Notes: generated by a model not told the origin, from the sequence alone. A DNA stretch of 64,000 bases from Bacillota bacterium (GCA_023436395.1 JAEZJJ010000066.1:34796-98795); one strand, 5' to 3'; positions 33,411-42,982 are shown, counted from the first letter of the stretch. Program-made: numbers and translations.

Positions 33411-34187
33411 ATGCAATTCGAGAAAATAATGGAGAAGTATTATAAATACATATATCATTTTGCAATGAAAATTTCTTGTCATCCTCAGTTAGCGGAAGAC
33501 ATTACTCAAGAAACCTTTTTGCAGGCATATAGAAATTTGCATCAATTAAAGGATGATCAAGCTGTTAAGAAATGGCTTAGAACGATTTGCTATAATTGCT
33601 TTCTGATGGAATATCGCAAGAATAAGAAAGATATCCTTAATTATGTTGAAGATATAAAAGAACTTGAGCAAGAAGGTGAAATGTTTTCTCTAAGAACTCC
33701 TGAGCCTGAGGAAGAAGTGGTGGTGGAGGAAACAATAAAAGAACTACAGAACGGTTGTTTTTATGCCATGGTAAGAAAACTAACATTGCAACAAAGGGTA
33801 GTTTTCTCGCTTATGGATATGTTCGGACTACCATTAGCAGAAACCGCTGATATGGTACAGCTTTCTGAAAATGCAACAAAAGGATTATTGTATAGAGCGA
33901 GAAAGAATCTTGATGCTTTCTTTTCAGGGCATTGTAATTTGATAAAAGTTGATAATCCCTGTTGTTGCAAAGCTTGGATTGATTTTAGGAAGTCACAAGA
34001 AGCTAACCACCAAAAGACTAGGGAATTACTGGAGTCTATAAATGATATGGGGAAAAATTATGAGTTTGATGAAGAGGTTCGAAATAAACTGTATTATTTA
34101 TATCATCATATGCCAGACATAAAACCAGATCAGCAGTGGTTTAATAATATTCTTGCCTTATTGCAAGATAATGCCTACAATTCTTAA
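33411..34187 (+). CDS. Sigma-70 family (ECF-like) sigma factor with C-terminal extension
   Basis: 258 residues. Region 2 (YKYIYHFAMKISCHPQLAEDITQETFLQAYRNL) and region 4 (LTLQQRVVFSLMDMFGLPLAETADMVQLSENATKGLLYRARKNL) are clear. About 80 extra residues follow, with a C-N(8)-CCC cluster (PCCCKAWIDFRKSQ) that could bind metal and a helical tail. No anti-sigma gene is next to it; the C-terminal extension may be a built-in control domain. GGGGAGG precedes the ATG. Confidence 0.85.
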   Translation: MQFEKIMEKYYKYIYHFAMKISCHPQLAEDITQETFLQAYRNLHQLKDDQAVKKWLRTICYNCFLMEYRKNKKDILNYVEDIKELEQEGEMFSLRTPEPEEEVVVEETIKELQNGCFYAMVRKLTLQQRVVFSLMDMFGLPLAETADMVQLSENATKGLLYRARKNLDAFFSGHCNLIKVDNPCCCKAWIDFRKSQEANHQKTRELLESINDMGKNYEFDEEVRNKLYYLYHHMPDIKPDQQWFNNILALLQDNAYNS

Positions 34188-34286
34188 ATTTTTATTTTAC
34201 TTTCCGTATCTTTTCTGAAAAAACCGCATCTATATATTTGTAAGTGGATGTTCACTATACAAATTTTAGAACTAGGAGGAAAAGAT

Positions 34287-34544
34287 ATGTTTGAATCAAG
34301 ATGTGGGGTAGAATGTAGTAAGTGCGAAAAAAAAGAAGCTTTGGGGTGTAAGGGGTGTCTTAACATGAATAAGCCTATCTGGGGAGAATGTGAAGTAAAA
34401 AAGTGCTGCGAAAGTAAAGAATTAAATTTTTGTGGTGAATGCAAGGCATTTCCATGTAAGATGCTTGAAGATATGGGGAAAGAATATGGTTATGATACAA
34501 GCATTAAAATTGAACAGTGTAGAAAATGGCTATGTGAAGAATAG
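34287..34544 (+). CDS. Cysteine-rich DUF3795-type protein
   Basis: 85 residues with twelve Cys in CxxC-like pairs (CGVECSKCEKKEALGCKGCL, then CEVKKCC, CGECKAFPC), the pattern of DUF3795 small zinc-binding proteins. It starts at the ATG behind AGGAGG. The function of the family is unknown. Confidence 0.78.
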   Translation: MFESRCGVECSKCEKKEALGCKGCLNMNKPIWGECEVKKCCESKELNFCGECKAFPCKMLEDMGKEYGYDTSIKIEQCRKWLCEE

Positions 34545-34545
34545 T

Positions 34546-34695
34546 AATGACATAGGAGATTCTAAATTTTGTGAGGTACTTAATAAAAATATAGTAAAGG
34601 TTAATCCTAAATGGGTAGAGAATTTTATTACGGATAACGAAATAAGAATGAATAAACTTAGTATTAAAGAAGCAAGGAAATATTTATATACATAG
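34546..34695 (+). pseudogene. Possible C-terminal gene fragment
   Basis: The frame from 34546 reads about 49 residues of protein-like sequence (VKVNPKWVENFITDNEIRMN, ending KYLYT) with no start codon or ribosome site. It may be the end of a lost gene. Weak. Confidence 0.25.
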
Positions 34696-34988
34696 CTCAA
34701 GATTTAATGCTTATCAGTATTACAATAAGAATTCATAGTATGGACCTTTGGTTTATAATTGTTTTATTTAACTCAATTATATGAAAACCAAATGGTTTCA
34801 TACTATTTTTCATGGTATTATATAACATATAGTTCCTTTGGGATTTTGATGGACTTACTTTTTAATTATATAGGTTCACCGTAAATCTAAGGGGGAGTTA
34901 TACTATTTTGAAAGAAAAATCCTAAATTTATACGGATTATGAGGATTTACAAGCGATATAGGAAAAGGAAATAAAGGGGAGAAGTCAG

Positions 34989-35876
34989 GTGAAAAGAACC
35001 AAAGCCAGTTTGATTTTAGTGATGATACTATTTGGTAGTATTGGGTTATTTGTAAGAGAGATTAATTGTACCTCTAGCCAGATTGCTTTAACTAGAGGAG
35101 TAATCGGAAGTATATGTTTAGTTTTATCTAGTTTTATCATTAAGCAACCGTTATCTTGGAAGCGTATTAAGCCTAACTTAGGGATTCTAATTGCTTCAGG
35201 TATCGCCATAGGGCTTAATTGGATCTTTTTATTTGAGGCATATAAGTATACGACTATTGCTACTGCAACGATTTGTTATTATTTTGCACCAGTTATAGTG
35301 ATGTTTTTATCACCTTTGATTTTAAAAGAACGTTTATCAGGAGTTAAGATAGCATGTATTCTAGCTGCTATGTTGGGGATGATTTGTATATCAGCGACCG
35401 GAGAAGATGCAGGCGGGCAAAATCACTTTCTGGGTATAGCTTATGGCATAGGTGCTGCAGTTTTATATGCTAGCGTAATGATAATGAATAAGTTTCTCAA
35501 GGATGTGACTAGCCTAGAAAGCACAGTTCCTCAGCTTGGATTTGCTGCGTTGGCTATTTTACCTTACGTCTTAATAAATGGTGGTTTTAATGTAAGTCAA
35601 TTAGACAGTCAATCCCTTATTCTACTCATTGTTGTAGGTGTTGTACATACAGGTATAGGTTACCTCATTTATTTTGGAGCTTTTCAAAAGTTAAGCGGAC
35701 AAACAATAGCAGCATTTAGTTATATAGATCCGATTTCAGCAATTATATTATCTAGCCTCTTATTAACAGAAAAGATGAGTGGGTTACAAATAATAGGGGG
35801 GATTTTGATTCTAGGAAGTACGTATATTAGTGAATTTTATAGAAATAAAAAAGTTGAAACAAATATGAGTGAATAA
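34989..35876 (+). CDS. DMT-superfamily (EamA) transporter
   Basis: 295 residues with ten membrane helices in two EamA repeats (about 10-135 and 150-285). The first ends in APVIVMFLSPLILKERLSG and the second in SYIDPISAIILSSLLLTEKMSG, the repeat hallmark. It starts at a GTG after GGGGAGAA. It exports or imports an unknown metabolite. It stands just upstream of a MarR-controlled locus but has its own spacing. Confidence 0.88.
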   Translation: MKRTKASLILVMILFGSIGLFVREINCTSSQIALTRGVIGSICLVLSSFIIKQPLSWKRIKPNLGILIASGIAIGLNWIFLFEAYKYTTIATATICYYFAPVIVMFLSPLILKERLSGVKIACILAAMLGMICISATGEDAGGQNHFLGIAYGIGAAVLYASVMIMNKFLKDVTSLESTVPQLGFAALAILPYVLINGGFNVSQLDSQSLILLIVVGVVHTGIGYLIYFGAFQKLSGQTIAAFSYIDPISAIILSSLLLTEKMSGLQIIGGILILGSTYISEFYRNKKVETNMSE

Positions 35877-35902
35877 TATTATTTTATAAAAAAATAAAAA
35901 TA

Positions 35903-35957
35903 TTGACAATTTTAGAATATAAGAATAATATAAAAATATACTTCGAGGCACGAAGTA
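35903..35957 (+). promoter_or_regulatory. MarR gene promoter with operator over the start
   Basis: TTGACA (35903-35908), 17 bases, TAATAT (35926-35931). The palindrome TACTTCG-AGGCA-CGAAGTA (35939-35957) begins at the predicted start site. A related TACTTCGAAG occurs before the first arsA-like gene (36501-36510). Confidence 0.7.
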
Positions 35958-35974
35958 AATAATGAGGTATAGCT

Positions 35975-36469
35975 ATGGCAAAAGATGAATTTAATATTGA
36001 AGAGCTTATCTATGCATATATAGATAAATTTAAATTTCTTTTTTTCCCGGAAGAATGGAACAGTGCTTTTTTGGATTATTCCAAGAATGAGATACTAGCC
36101 TTGATACTTTTATATAAGAATAAGCAAGTTAATATGACTGAAGTTGCAGACTATATTCATGCACCACTCAATACAGCAACAGGTGTTATTACTAGGCTAG
36201 AAAAGAAACAAATAGCTCAGCGCCAAAGAGATGTGGCAGATAAGAGAGTGGTTTTTATTAGCCTGACAGCCTTGGGCGAAGCCTTTGTAAAAAAAGAAAT
36301 AGAAGAGATAACATATTATCTTAAGGCAATAAATGCAGAACTAGATGAAGAAGAAAAGCGTGTACTGCATAGTATTTTAAATAAGGTGATAACGCTCTTA
36401 AAGCAAGGAAGGAATGAGTCAGAAGAGGTCATTAAACCTAAGTCAGTAAAACGTATAAAAATAGAATAA
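35975..36469 (+). CDS. MarR family regulator
   Basis: 164 residues with a winged helix (VNMTEVADYIHAPLNTATGVITRLEKKQIAQRQRDVADKRVVFISLT; the DxR wing is clear). The autoregulatory palindrome upstream and a similar half-site before the next gene suggest control of the ArsA-like pair. Confidence 0.9.
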   Translation: MAKDEFNIEELIYAYIDKFKFLFFPEEWNSAFLDYSKNEILALILLYKNKQVNMTEVADYIHAPLNTATGVITRLEKKQIAQRQRDVADKRVVFISLTALGEAFVKKEIEEITYYLKAINAELDEEEKRVLHSILNKVITLLKQGRNESEEVIKPKSVKRIKIE

Positions 36470-36492
36470 CTTAGCAAGCTAAGTTATTTTTT
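36465..36492 (+). terminator. Terminator after the MarR gene
   Basis: AATAACTTAG-CAAG-CTAAGTTATT, 10 bp, followed by TTTT; the stem begins within the last codons of the gene. Confidence 0.8.
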
Positions 36493-36500
36493 ATAATAAA

Positions 36501-36512
36501 TACTTCGAAGAA
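36501..36512. promoter_or_regulatory. Second MarR half-site/operator
   Basis: TACTTCGAAG contains the CTTCGAAG palindrome and matches the arm of the operator at 35939. It lies between the MarR terminator and the first ArsA-like gene. Confidence 0.5.
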
Positions 36513-36549
36513 AGAACTAATCGTCTATCGAATAAAGGAGAGTGCTATT

Positions 36550-37719
36550 ATGGGAAGAATTATTATTTTTACAGGAAAAGGTGGTGTAGGTAAAACCAGC
36601 ACTGCAGCTGCTCATGGGGTTAAGGCAGCTAAAGAAGGCATTAAAACTTTAATTGTAAGTACAGATGCTGCTCATAATCTGAGTGATTTATTTGGAATGC
36701 CCATCAAAGAAGAGCCGACTCAGGTAATAGAAAATTTATATGCCTTGGAGATCGATCATAATTATGAGATGGAAAAGCATTATGGCACTATTTCTAAAGC
36801 ATTTCAAAGCTTTATGATAACCAGTGGTAATAAGGAAGCTGAGGAGACGTTAGAAGATATTATAGTATTTCCAGGGATTGAAGAATTGTTTTCACTGATT
36901 AAAATACAGGAGCTTTATCAAGGAGGAGAGTACGAACTCATTATTGTGGATTGTGCACCAACAGGAGAGACTTTATCACTTTTAAAATTTCCAGAGCTAT
37001 TTGCTTGGTATATGGAGAAGCTTTTTCCACTAGAAAAAGTGGCCCTTAAAGTACTTAGGCCCATTTCTAAAGTGGCTTTTAAAGTAGACTTACCAGATCA
37101 AACTGCCATGAATGACATAGAAAAGTTATACATGACACTAAGTGAATTACAATTGCTTCTAAAGAATAGAGAGATTTGTAGCATTAGAATTGTAACCATC
37201 CCTGAAAAAATGGTGGTTGAAGAAACTAAACGCAGTTATATGTACTTGAATTTATATAACTTTAACGTAGATGCCATATATATTAATCGTATGATACCAA
37301 AGGATATAGATAATCCTTTTTTTAAACAGTGGCAAACTCTTCAAGAAAAGTACTTAGAAGAAATTCAACTTGCATTTTCCCATCTCCCTACTTATCGCAT
37401 GAAATGGTATGAAGTAGATTTAAATGGTGTAGAGGCACTTTGGCGTATTGTAAAAGATTCACTTCAAGATATGGAAATTTTCAAGGTACTTAAACTCACT
37501 CAAAGTGATACCTTTGAAAAAACAGATAAAGGCTACAAGCTTCAAGTGTTAGTACCATTTTCTACCAAAACAGACTTTGATTTATTTGAATCAGGTGCAG
37601 AAATCATTATTAAAATAGGCAATTTTAAGAGAAATATTCCATTACCAAATGTGATGAAGAAGTATAGCGTTGCTTCAGCTAAATGGAACGATGGAGCTCT
37701 AGATATTTATTTTGAATAG
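36550..37719 (+). CDS. ArsA/GET3-family ATPase with HSP20-like tail (copy 1)
   Basis: 389 residues. The deviant Walker A GKGGVGKTS (with the signature Lys) at the N-terminus, STDAAHNLSDLFG (switch I) and IIVDCAPTGETLSLLKFPE (switch II) identify the ArsA/GET3 family of dimeric ATPases that handle metals or tail-anchored proteins. The last 80 residues (YKLQVLVPFSTKTDFDLFESGAEIIIKIGNFKRNIPLP) form the small-heat-shock-like domain found in bacterial ArsA-like proteins. There are no ars genes nearby, so arsenite transport is unlikely. It probably works with copy 2. Confidence 0.9.
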   Translation: MGRIIIFTGKGGVGKTSTAAAHGVKAAKEGIKTLIVSTDAAHNLSDLFGMPIKEEPTQVIENLYALEIDHNYEMEKHYGTISKAFQSFMITSGNKEAEETLEDIIVFPGIEELFSLIKIQELYQGGEYELIIVDCAPTGETLSLLKFPELFAWYMEKLFPLEKVALKVLRPISKVAFKVDLPDQTAMNDIEKLYMTLSELQLLLKNREICSIRIVTIPEKMVVEETKRSYMYLNLYNFNVDAIYINRMIPKDIDNPFFKQWQTLQEKYLEEIQLAFSHLPTYRMKWYEVDLNGVEALWRIVKDSLQDMEIFKVLKLTQSDTFEKTDKGYKLQVLVPFSTKTDFDLFESGAEIIIKIGNFKRNIPLPNVMKKYSVASAKWNDGALDIYFE

Positions 37720-37733
37720 GAAGAGGTGTTCAT

Positions 37734-38060
37734 ATGAATAAGATAGCGTTAAAAAAATTATTAAAAGCTAAACAACTTGAATATGAAGCAGTTAAAGAAA
37801 TAATGCCAGAAGCAATGAGAGCACATGTAGAGTTGGCCGAAGAAGAAGTATTAAACTTTATAAAAGACATGGCTTGGGAAATGATATATAAGGATGATGA
37901 TAAAGAGTCAGTGGTTACAGAAAGAAGTATAAACAAAGGGGATAATAAGGCTTATTACTCAGTAAGGGAAAAGCATGCTCAAACTAATAAAGAAAATAAG
38001 CAAACTACTGAGTGCAATAACAGGTCAAAAAAGATTGAAATTGATTTTAGTGAGGGGTGA
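37734..38060 (+). CDS. Small charged protein between the ArsA-like genes
   Basis: 108 residues: a helical N-terminal half (about 1-50, VKEIMPEAMRAHVELAEEEV) and a polar, Lys/Asn/Glu-rich disordered tail. No known domain seen. It overlaps the region just before copy 2 and is surely co-transcribed. It could be a partner or client adaptor of the two ATPases; that is inference from position only. Confidence 0.7.
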   Translation: MNKIALKKLLKAKQLEYEAVKEIMPEAMRAHVELAEEEVLNFIKDMAWEMIYKDDDKESVVTERSINKGDNKAYYSVREKHAQTNKENKQTTECNNRSKKIEIDFSEG

Positions 38061-38065
38061 TTTTA

Positions 38066-39241
38066 ATGAGAATCATATTATATACAGGAAAAGGCGGCGT
38101 TGGTAAGACGAGTATTGCTGCATGTACAGCAGCTCATATAGCAGAAAGAGGAAAACGTGTATTAATTGTAAGCACAGATGAAGCCCATAGTCTAAGTGAT
38201 TCCTTTGATATCAAATTAGGTAACTCACCTAAAGAAATAGCAAAGAATCTATACGGAATGGAGATTGATACAGTTATAGAAAATGAAATAGCTTGGGGGA
38301 ATATTAAACACTATTTTAAACGCCTATTAACCTTAAATACGAAGGCGAGTATAGAGACAGAAGAATTATTAGTATTTCCAGGCTTAAGTGAGTTATTATC
38401 GCTTATTAAAATCAAGGAAATATATGATGAGGGCTTATATGATGTATTAATTGTAGACTGTGCACCAACAGGGGAAACCATGTCTCTTCTTAAATTTCCA
38501 GATGTTTTTAGAGGGTGGATGGGAAAATTGTTTCCTATGAAAAGAAAAGCAGCTAAGCTTGTAGGTCCTTTAGTAGAAGGTGCTACCAAAATTCCTATGC
38601 CTAAAGACGAAGTATTTGAAGAGATGGAAAGACTTTATACCAAAATAGATGAGCTTCATGAACTTATGATGGATAAAAAGGTAGTTAGTATTAGAATTGT
38701 AACAACACCTGAAAAAATAGTGATAAAAGAAGCCAAGAGAAGTTTCTCCTATCTCCATTTATATGATTACAATGTGGATGCCATTATTATTAACAAGATT
38801 TTCCCAAAAGAATCTATGGAGGGGTACTTTAATGCATGGATAAAACTACAGGAGCAAAGCCTTCAAGATATAGAAGAAAGTTTTAAAGGGTTACCTATCT
38901 TTAAAGTAGAACTGATGGATAAAGAACTGAGATGCTATTCAATGCTAGAGCAAGTAGGTAGTCAAATTTATAAGGAGTATTTACCAGAGGATATTTTATT
39001 TGAGGACAAAATATTTGAAGTTCAGAAGCTACCAGAGGGGTATAGTTTAAATATTCATATTCCATTTGTAGATAAAAGGGAATTAAAGCTTTCTCAGCAA
39101 GGAGATGAACTGACCTTAACTATTAAGAATGAGAAGAGATGCTTTACCTTGCCTCAAAAACTTAAGAATCAAGAAATAAACTCAGCTAAATACGAAGATA
39201 ATCAGCTTAGAATTTATTATTTACCCATAAGTCAAAGTTAG
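38066..39241 (+). CDS. ArsA/GET3-family ATPase with HSP20-like tail (copy 2)
   Basis: 391 residues with the same layout as copy 1: GKGGVGKTS, STDEAHSLSDSFD, VDCAPTGETMSLLKFPD, and the C-terminal beta-sandwich (YSLNIHIPFVDKRELKLSQQ). The ATG at 38066 is preferred, with GAGGGGTGA before it; a GTG 9 bases upstream overlaps the previous stop codon. Tandem copies suggest a heterodimer. Confidence 0.9.
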   Translation: MRIILYTGKGGVGKTSIAACTAAHIAERGKRVLIVSTDEAHSLSDSFDIKLGNSPKEIAKNLYGMEIDTVIENEIAWGNIKHYFKRLLTLNTKASIETEELLVFPGLSELLSLIKIKEIYDEGLYDVLIVDCAPTGETMSLLKFPDVFRGWMGKLFPMKRKAAKLVGPLVEGATKIPMPKDEVFEEMERLYTKIDELHELMMDKKVVSIRIVTTPEKIVIKEAKRSFSYLHLYDYNVDAIIINKIFPKESMEGYFNAWIKLQEQSLQDIEESFKGLPIFKVELMDKELRCYSMLEQVGSQIYKEYLPEDILFEDKIFEVQKLPEGYSLNIHIPFVDKRELKLSQQGDELTLTIKNEKRCFTLPQKLKNQEINSAKYEDNQLRIYYLPISQS

Positions 39242-39318
39242 ACGAATAATTGATAAAATAATCTGAAAAGTATATAGTAAAGGAGTGAGGGGATTTAAGT
39301 ATATAAGAGGTGAGAAGG

Positions 39319-40800
39319 GTGAAACGTTTACTGGGGATTTTATTAAGTTTAATTTTATTGACTATACCGATTTATGCAGATGATGGGGGATATAGTATTG
39401 ACTCTTATAATGTAGCAATTCAGGTAGGAGAAGATAATATTTTTAATATAAAAGAAGACATAAGCGTTTATCCCGATAATATTTATTACGCAATAGAGGG
39501 AAATAGTATTATTGGGTTTTATGAAGGCGTACTTAATCCTAATGAAGGTATCGCAGTTCGTATAGAATTACCTGAAGGCTACTTTAATACCATAACAAGT
39601 CATATAAACTGGAATATAAATCTTAATAAGGTTAAGATGATTCCGTTGGGAACATTAGTTATGGCCATAGCCTTATGGCTTATATTTGCAAGAAACCGAA
39701 AAGGGTACATTAATGCATGTCCATATCCACCAGAAGGATATAATAGTGCAGAGATAGGGATGATATATACAGGAAAAGCAGATAATAAAGCAGTGGTATC
39801 ACTATTATTTGGCTTAGCACAGAAGGGTTATTTGAAGATTATAAATTTTAATGTAAAGACGGGAAACTCTAAAAGCTCCTTTGCTTGTGAAAAACTCATG
39901 CCATATAAGGGAGAGGATAAGGCTGAAAAGATATTCTTTCAAAGGCTATTTAAAAATAGAGAAAGAGTTGAAGAGAATAAACTTTATGATAGGTTTTATA
40001 CTGCAATCAATCAGATTAAAAAAGTTTTAGATGATAAAAGTAAAAGAGAAGGCTTTTTTACACAAAGTAGCAGATTGGTAAAGTTAATAGTAACTTTAGT
40101 CACACTTATATCCTATGCATTGGTTATGGCTATGAGCTGGATATATGGCGGGGGCAATATGGATGAATTAATAGCCTATACTATATTTACTGGAGCAGGA
40201 TTGTGGATCATATTATTCTTTATAGGAATAGGGAAGTTTATTATGGGAATAAAAGAATTTATTTTAAGTAGTATTTTCGTAATAATGGGAATAATATTTG
40301 TGGCACTACCTACATGCACATTTGCTAGTCCAATGCTAATCAATTATCCAGAGTTAACACCTATTATTGTAATGAATATGGTATGTTTTGTATTAATACT
40401 TATGATTATAAAAAAGATGAAAAAACGTACACCTTATGGTCAAAAATTATATATACAAATTAGAGGATTTATTGAGTACATAAAAAAGGTAGATGAGGAG
40501 ACACTTATAAAATTAAGGGAAAGTAATCCTAACTATTTTTATGAGATATTACCATATATGATGGCGCTAGGAATTAGTAAAAGAAATATGGAAAAGTTTA
40601 ATTTGCTAGCTACAGTATCGCCTATGTGGTATGAGAGTATAGCATTTAATAGTTGTACCTTCCATCAGGATATATATAGAGTCATGCAAGTAGCAGAACG
40701 GTCCATGATCTCAACACCAGATAGGTCAGAAGGTTCTGATAGAAGCAATGAAGGATTTTCGGGAGGAAGCTTTGGTGGAGGTGGCGGCGGTTCTTGGTAA
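39319..40800 (+). CDS. DUF2207-like membrane protein with glycine-rich C-terminus
   Basis: About 493 residues: signal peptide, a short extracytoplasmic domain (about 25-105, shorter than usual for DUF2207), a helix (about 110-125), a cytoplasmic domain, two or more helices (about 255-350), and a C-terminus FSGGSFGGGGGGSW. This tail and layout are typical of DUF2207 proteins of unknown function. GTG starts at 39310 and 39319 are possible; the latter has AGGTGAG better placed. Convergent with a TPM-domain protein bearing a similar tail. Confidence 0.78.
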   Translation: MKRLLGILLSLILLTIPIYADDGGYSIDSYNVAIQVGEDNIFNIKEDISVYPDNIYYAIEGNSIIGFYEGVLNPNEGIAVRIELPEGYFNTITSHINWNINLNKVKMIPLGTLVMAIALWLIFARNRKGYINACPYPPEGYNSAEIGMIYTGKADNKAVVSLLFGLAQKGYLKIINFNVKTGNSKSSFACEKLMPYKGEDKAEKIFFQRLFKNRERVEENKLYDRFYTAINQIKKVLDDKSKREGFFTQSSRLVKLIVTLVTLISYALVMAMSWIYGGGNMDELIAYTIFTGAGLWIILFFIGIGKFIMGIKEFILSSIFVIMGIIFVALPTCTFASPMLINYPELTPIIVMNMVCFVLILMIIKKMKKRTPYGQKLYIQIRGFIEYIKKVDEETLIKLRESNPNYFYEILPYMMALGISKRNMEKFNLLATVSPMWYESIAFNSCTFHQDIYRVMQVAERSMISTPDRSEGSDRSNEGFSGGSFGGGGGGSW

Positions 40801-40863
40801 AAGCAGTGACTCAATGAACAGGATATTAAACACATAACTATAAAATAGAACGGGATTAATGAA

Positions 40864-40912
40864 AAATAAAAACTAGATTATCGGAATAGAGTGATAACCT
40901 AGTTTTTATTTT
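40864..40912. terminator. Bidirectional terminator
   Basis: AAATAAAAACTAG with CTAGTTTTTATTT plus TTATC/GATAA form a long stem between convergent genes. Confidence 0.8.
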
Positions 40913-40959
40913 AGATAAATGATGTTTTTAATTACAATAAAATGACTAGAAGATATCCT

Positions 40960-41793
40960 CTAAAAACCACGGCTACCACCACCGTGGCTACGTCCGCTAC
41001 TAGAACGATGCATAGATGAACCACCACCGCCTCCACCAGAACCTGAGCTTTGAATTTTGGTTTTAGTAGTGTGGGTTGAAATAAATTGATCGTGTTTTTC
41101 ACTATAGTTCACAGATAATCTATCTGGCAAAGTAGCAGGAACGGTATGACGTGGGTGCTTATAGCGATAACTGATAATAAATCTGACAATAAAAGCCATC
41201 ACAAGTGCTGCAAGAAAGGCAATACCTGCATAGATTAAATAATTTTTTGCAGTTAGAGGATTACCATAGCTATTGGTAAATGGTTTTTTACCATCTTTGA
41301 AATTTAAATGACCATCAGAAGGAATGCCAGATTTAAAGTAGGTTTCTACACCAGTAATAAACGTGATACAGCCTTGATAATAATGGGCATCAGTAAGGTA
41401 TGGAGCAATGGTATCCATTAGGGTATCAATACGCCTATCGTCTAAATATTTAGCACTTAGACCGCTAGTAGAGATAGCTAACTCTCGGTTATCCATATCA
41501 ATCAAAAAGAGAACCCCATCCCAATTATCACCATAACCATAGCCGTTTGTATCATAGAAATCATCAGCATAAGCTGTGGCAGTTTTGCCTTTGGCATCAT
41601 TAGTAGTGACTATAACTGTTTCCATCTGGTAAGTTTCACTAAGCATATTAAGATCTTTCTCAAGACTTTCAATTTCATCCAGACTAAGTAAATTGGCTAA
41701 GTCATTCACTCTAGGTACAGCAGCCATAAGAGAACTACATAAAGTAAAAAAGCATATTAAAGCAAGGATTGAAGAACTAATTCTATGTTTCAT
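40960..41793 (-). CDS. TPM-domain (YgcG-like) membrane protein
   Basis: 277 residues: signal peptide (ending near MAAVPRVND), TPM domain (about 25-160, LLSLDEIESLEKDLNML...YGYGDNWDGVLFLIDMDNRELAISTSG), one membrane helix (about 187-207), then a tail rich in Gly and Ser (SGSGGGGGGSSMHRSSSGRS). TPM proteins act in envelope or photosystem quality control. Its ATG overlaps the upstream stop codon by one base (TAATG), so it is coupled to the zinc-ribbon gene. Confidence 0.85.
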   Translation of the reverse strand: MKHRISSSILALICFFTLCSSLMAAVPRVNDLANLLSLDEIESLEKDLNMLSETYQMETVIVTTNDAKGKTATAYADDFYDTNGYGYGDNWDGVLFLIDMDNRELAISTSGLSAKYLDDRRIDTLMDTIAPYLTDAHYYQGCITFITGVETYFKSGIPSDGHLNFKDGKKPFTNSYGNPLTAKNYLIYAGIAFLAALVMAFIVRFIISYRYKHPRHTVPATLPDRLSVNYSEKHDQFISTHTTKTKIQSSGSGGGGGGSSMHRSSSGRSHGGGSRGF

Positions 41794-42869
41794 TATGCAA
41801 GACCTCCTGTATAAGCTAATACAAAAAAGACGATAGCAAAGGTAATGAGAAATACCCATAAGAATAAGAAGTTAAGCTTCTTACTACAAACAGGAAGGCT
41901 ACCAAATGTCTTGCCTGTTTGGCCATTCATAGCAAACATATAGGTCTGGCCTTTATAAAGATAAGTAAGTATCCATGTTGGCATTAAGGTATAGTGAAAA
42001 CGTGTACGGTGAATTTGGACATTTTTACTACCTACGGAGGTAGTGGTATAGCCATGAATGGAATGACGTAGTTCAGCCTCCACTGCAGACTCAACTCTAT
42101 TTTTAATGATAGGATAAATCATTTCTTTATCTACATCATACTTTTCAGCGATAAAACCTGTGAGGTAAGAGTATGAGAAGTCTTCAAGGTCATCATAGTC
42201 AAATGGCCCAATACTTTCCATGATTTTATCATCTGCTTTTTTTGAGGCATCATGAGGTAAATAGTAAAAAGACATTGAGGCAGCACGGGACACTGCATAG
42301 ATGTCGGTTTGTGTATAACGATAACTACCACTATTCCAAGATTTAATCTTCTTACCTGTTGCACGCATATAGCCAGAAGTATCACAATCTACTAGCCAAT
42401 AAGGAATATAGACACCAGCTATTTTTTCAAGTTGACTAGGAGAAGAGAAGTCATCTGGTAAAAAGTGCTTCTTCTTTCGCCATGTAAGAAAGGTTTCAAG
42501 TGCCTGTTCTTTGCTTTTCTTAAATGGAATAACCTTGGATGGCTTAAACTCATCAGAAAGTTGTTTGGAAAAAACAACAGGGTTGTGACAATAGCAACAC
42601 AAGGTAGCAGCAGTTACTTCATCAGTAACAATTTGAGCACCACAACTAGGACAGGTATAGAGATTAGTAGTACTAGCTACGTTTGTATTTTCACCAGCTT
42701 CTTCAATGCATTCCTCACCTGGCTGAGTATAGCTTTGCTCTGTTGTTAAAACTTCTAATTCATGCTCACTAAAGCTACTAAAACAATATTCACATTTGAG
42801 ATTTTGATCTTCTGGATTAAAGCTTAAATTCCCTCCACAATTGGGACACTTATATGAGATAACAGACAA
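41793..42869 (-). CDS. Zinc-ribbon membrane protein
   Basis: 358 residues. Two zinc ribbons at the N-terminus (CPNCGGNLSF...CEYCFSSF and CPSCGAQIV...CCYCHNPVV), a central domain (about 110-320, with KVIPFKKSKEQALETF and GVYIPYWLVDCDTSGY) and one C-terminal membrane helix (about 335-354). This layout is common in Clostridia next to TPM-domain proteins, where the pair may manage membrane proteins. The function is unproven. Confidence 0.8.
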   Translation of the reverse strand: MSVISYKCPNCGGNLSFNPEDQNLKCEYCFSSFSEHELEVLTTEQSYTQPGEECIEEAGENTNVASTTNLYTCPSCGAQIVTDEVTAATLCCYCHNPVVFSKQLSDEFKPSKVIPFKKSKEQALETFLTWRKKKHFLPDDFSSPSQLEKIAGVYIPYWLVDCDTSGYMRATGKKIKSWNSGSYRYTQTDIYAVSRAASMSFYYLPHDASKKADDKIMESIGPFDYDDLEDFSYSYLTGFIAEKYDVDKEMIYPIIKNRVESAVEAELRHSIHGYTTTSVGSKNVQIHRTRFHYTLMPTWILTYLYKGQTYMFAMNGQTGKTFGSLPVCSKKLNFLFLWVFLITFAIVFFVLAYTGGLA

Positions 42870-42982
42870 TAAAACCCCTCCTTACATAAGCCTATAAAAG
42901 GCTATCATTGAATAAAGTATAGCATATTGTGTAAATATTGTGAATGTAGGGTCATGATTATAAGGAAAGGTTTTATTATATT

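Noticed and set aside
34432..34545. Upstream part of the ORF overlapping the DUF3795 gene
   Set aside because: It is out of frame with a well-supported Cys-rich gene; only the part after 34546 might be a fragment.
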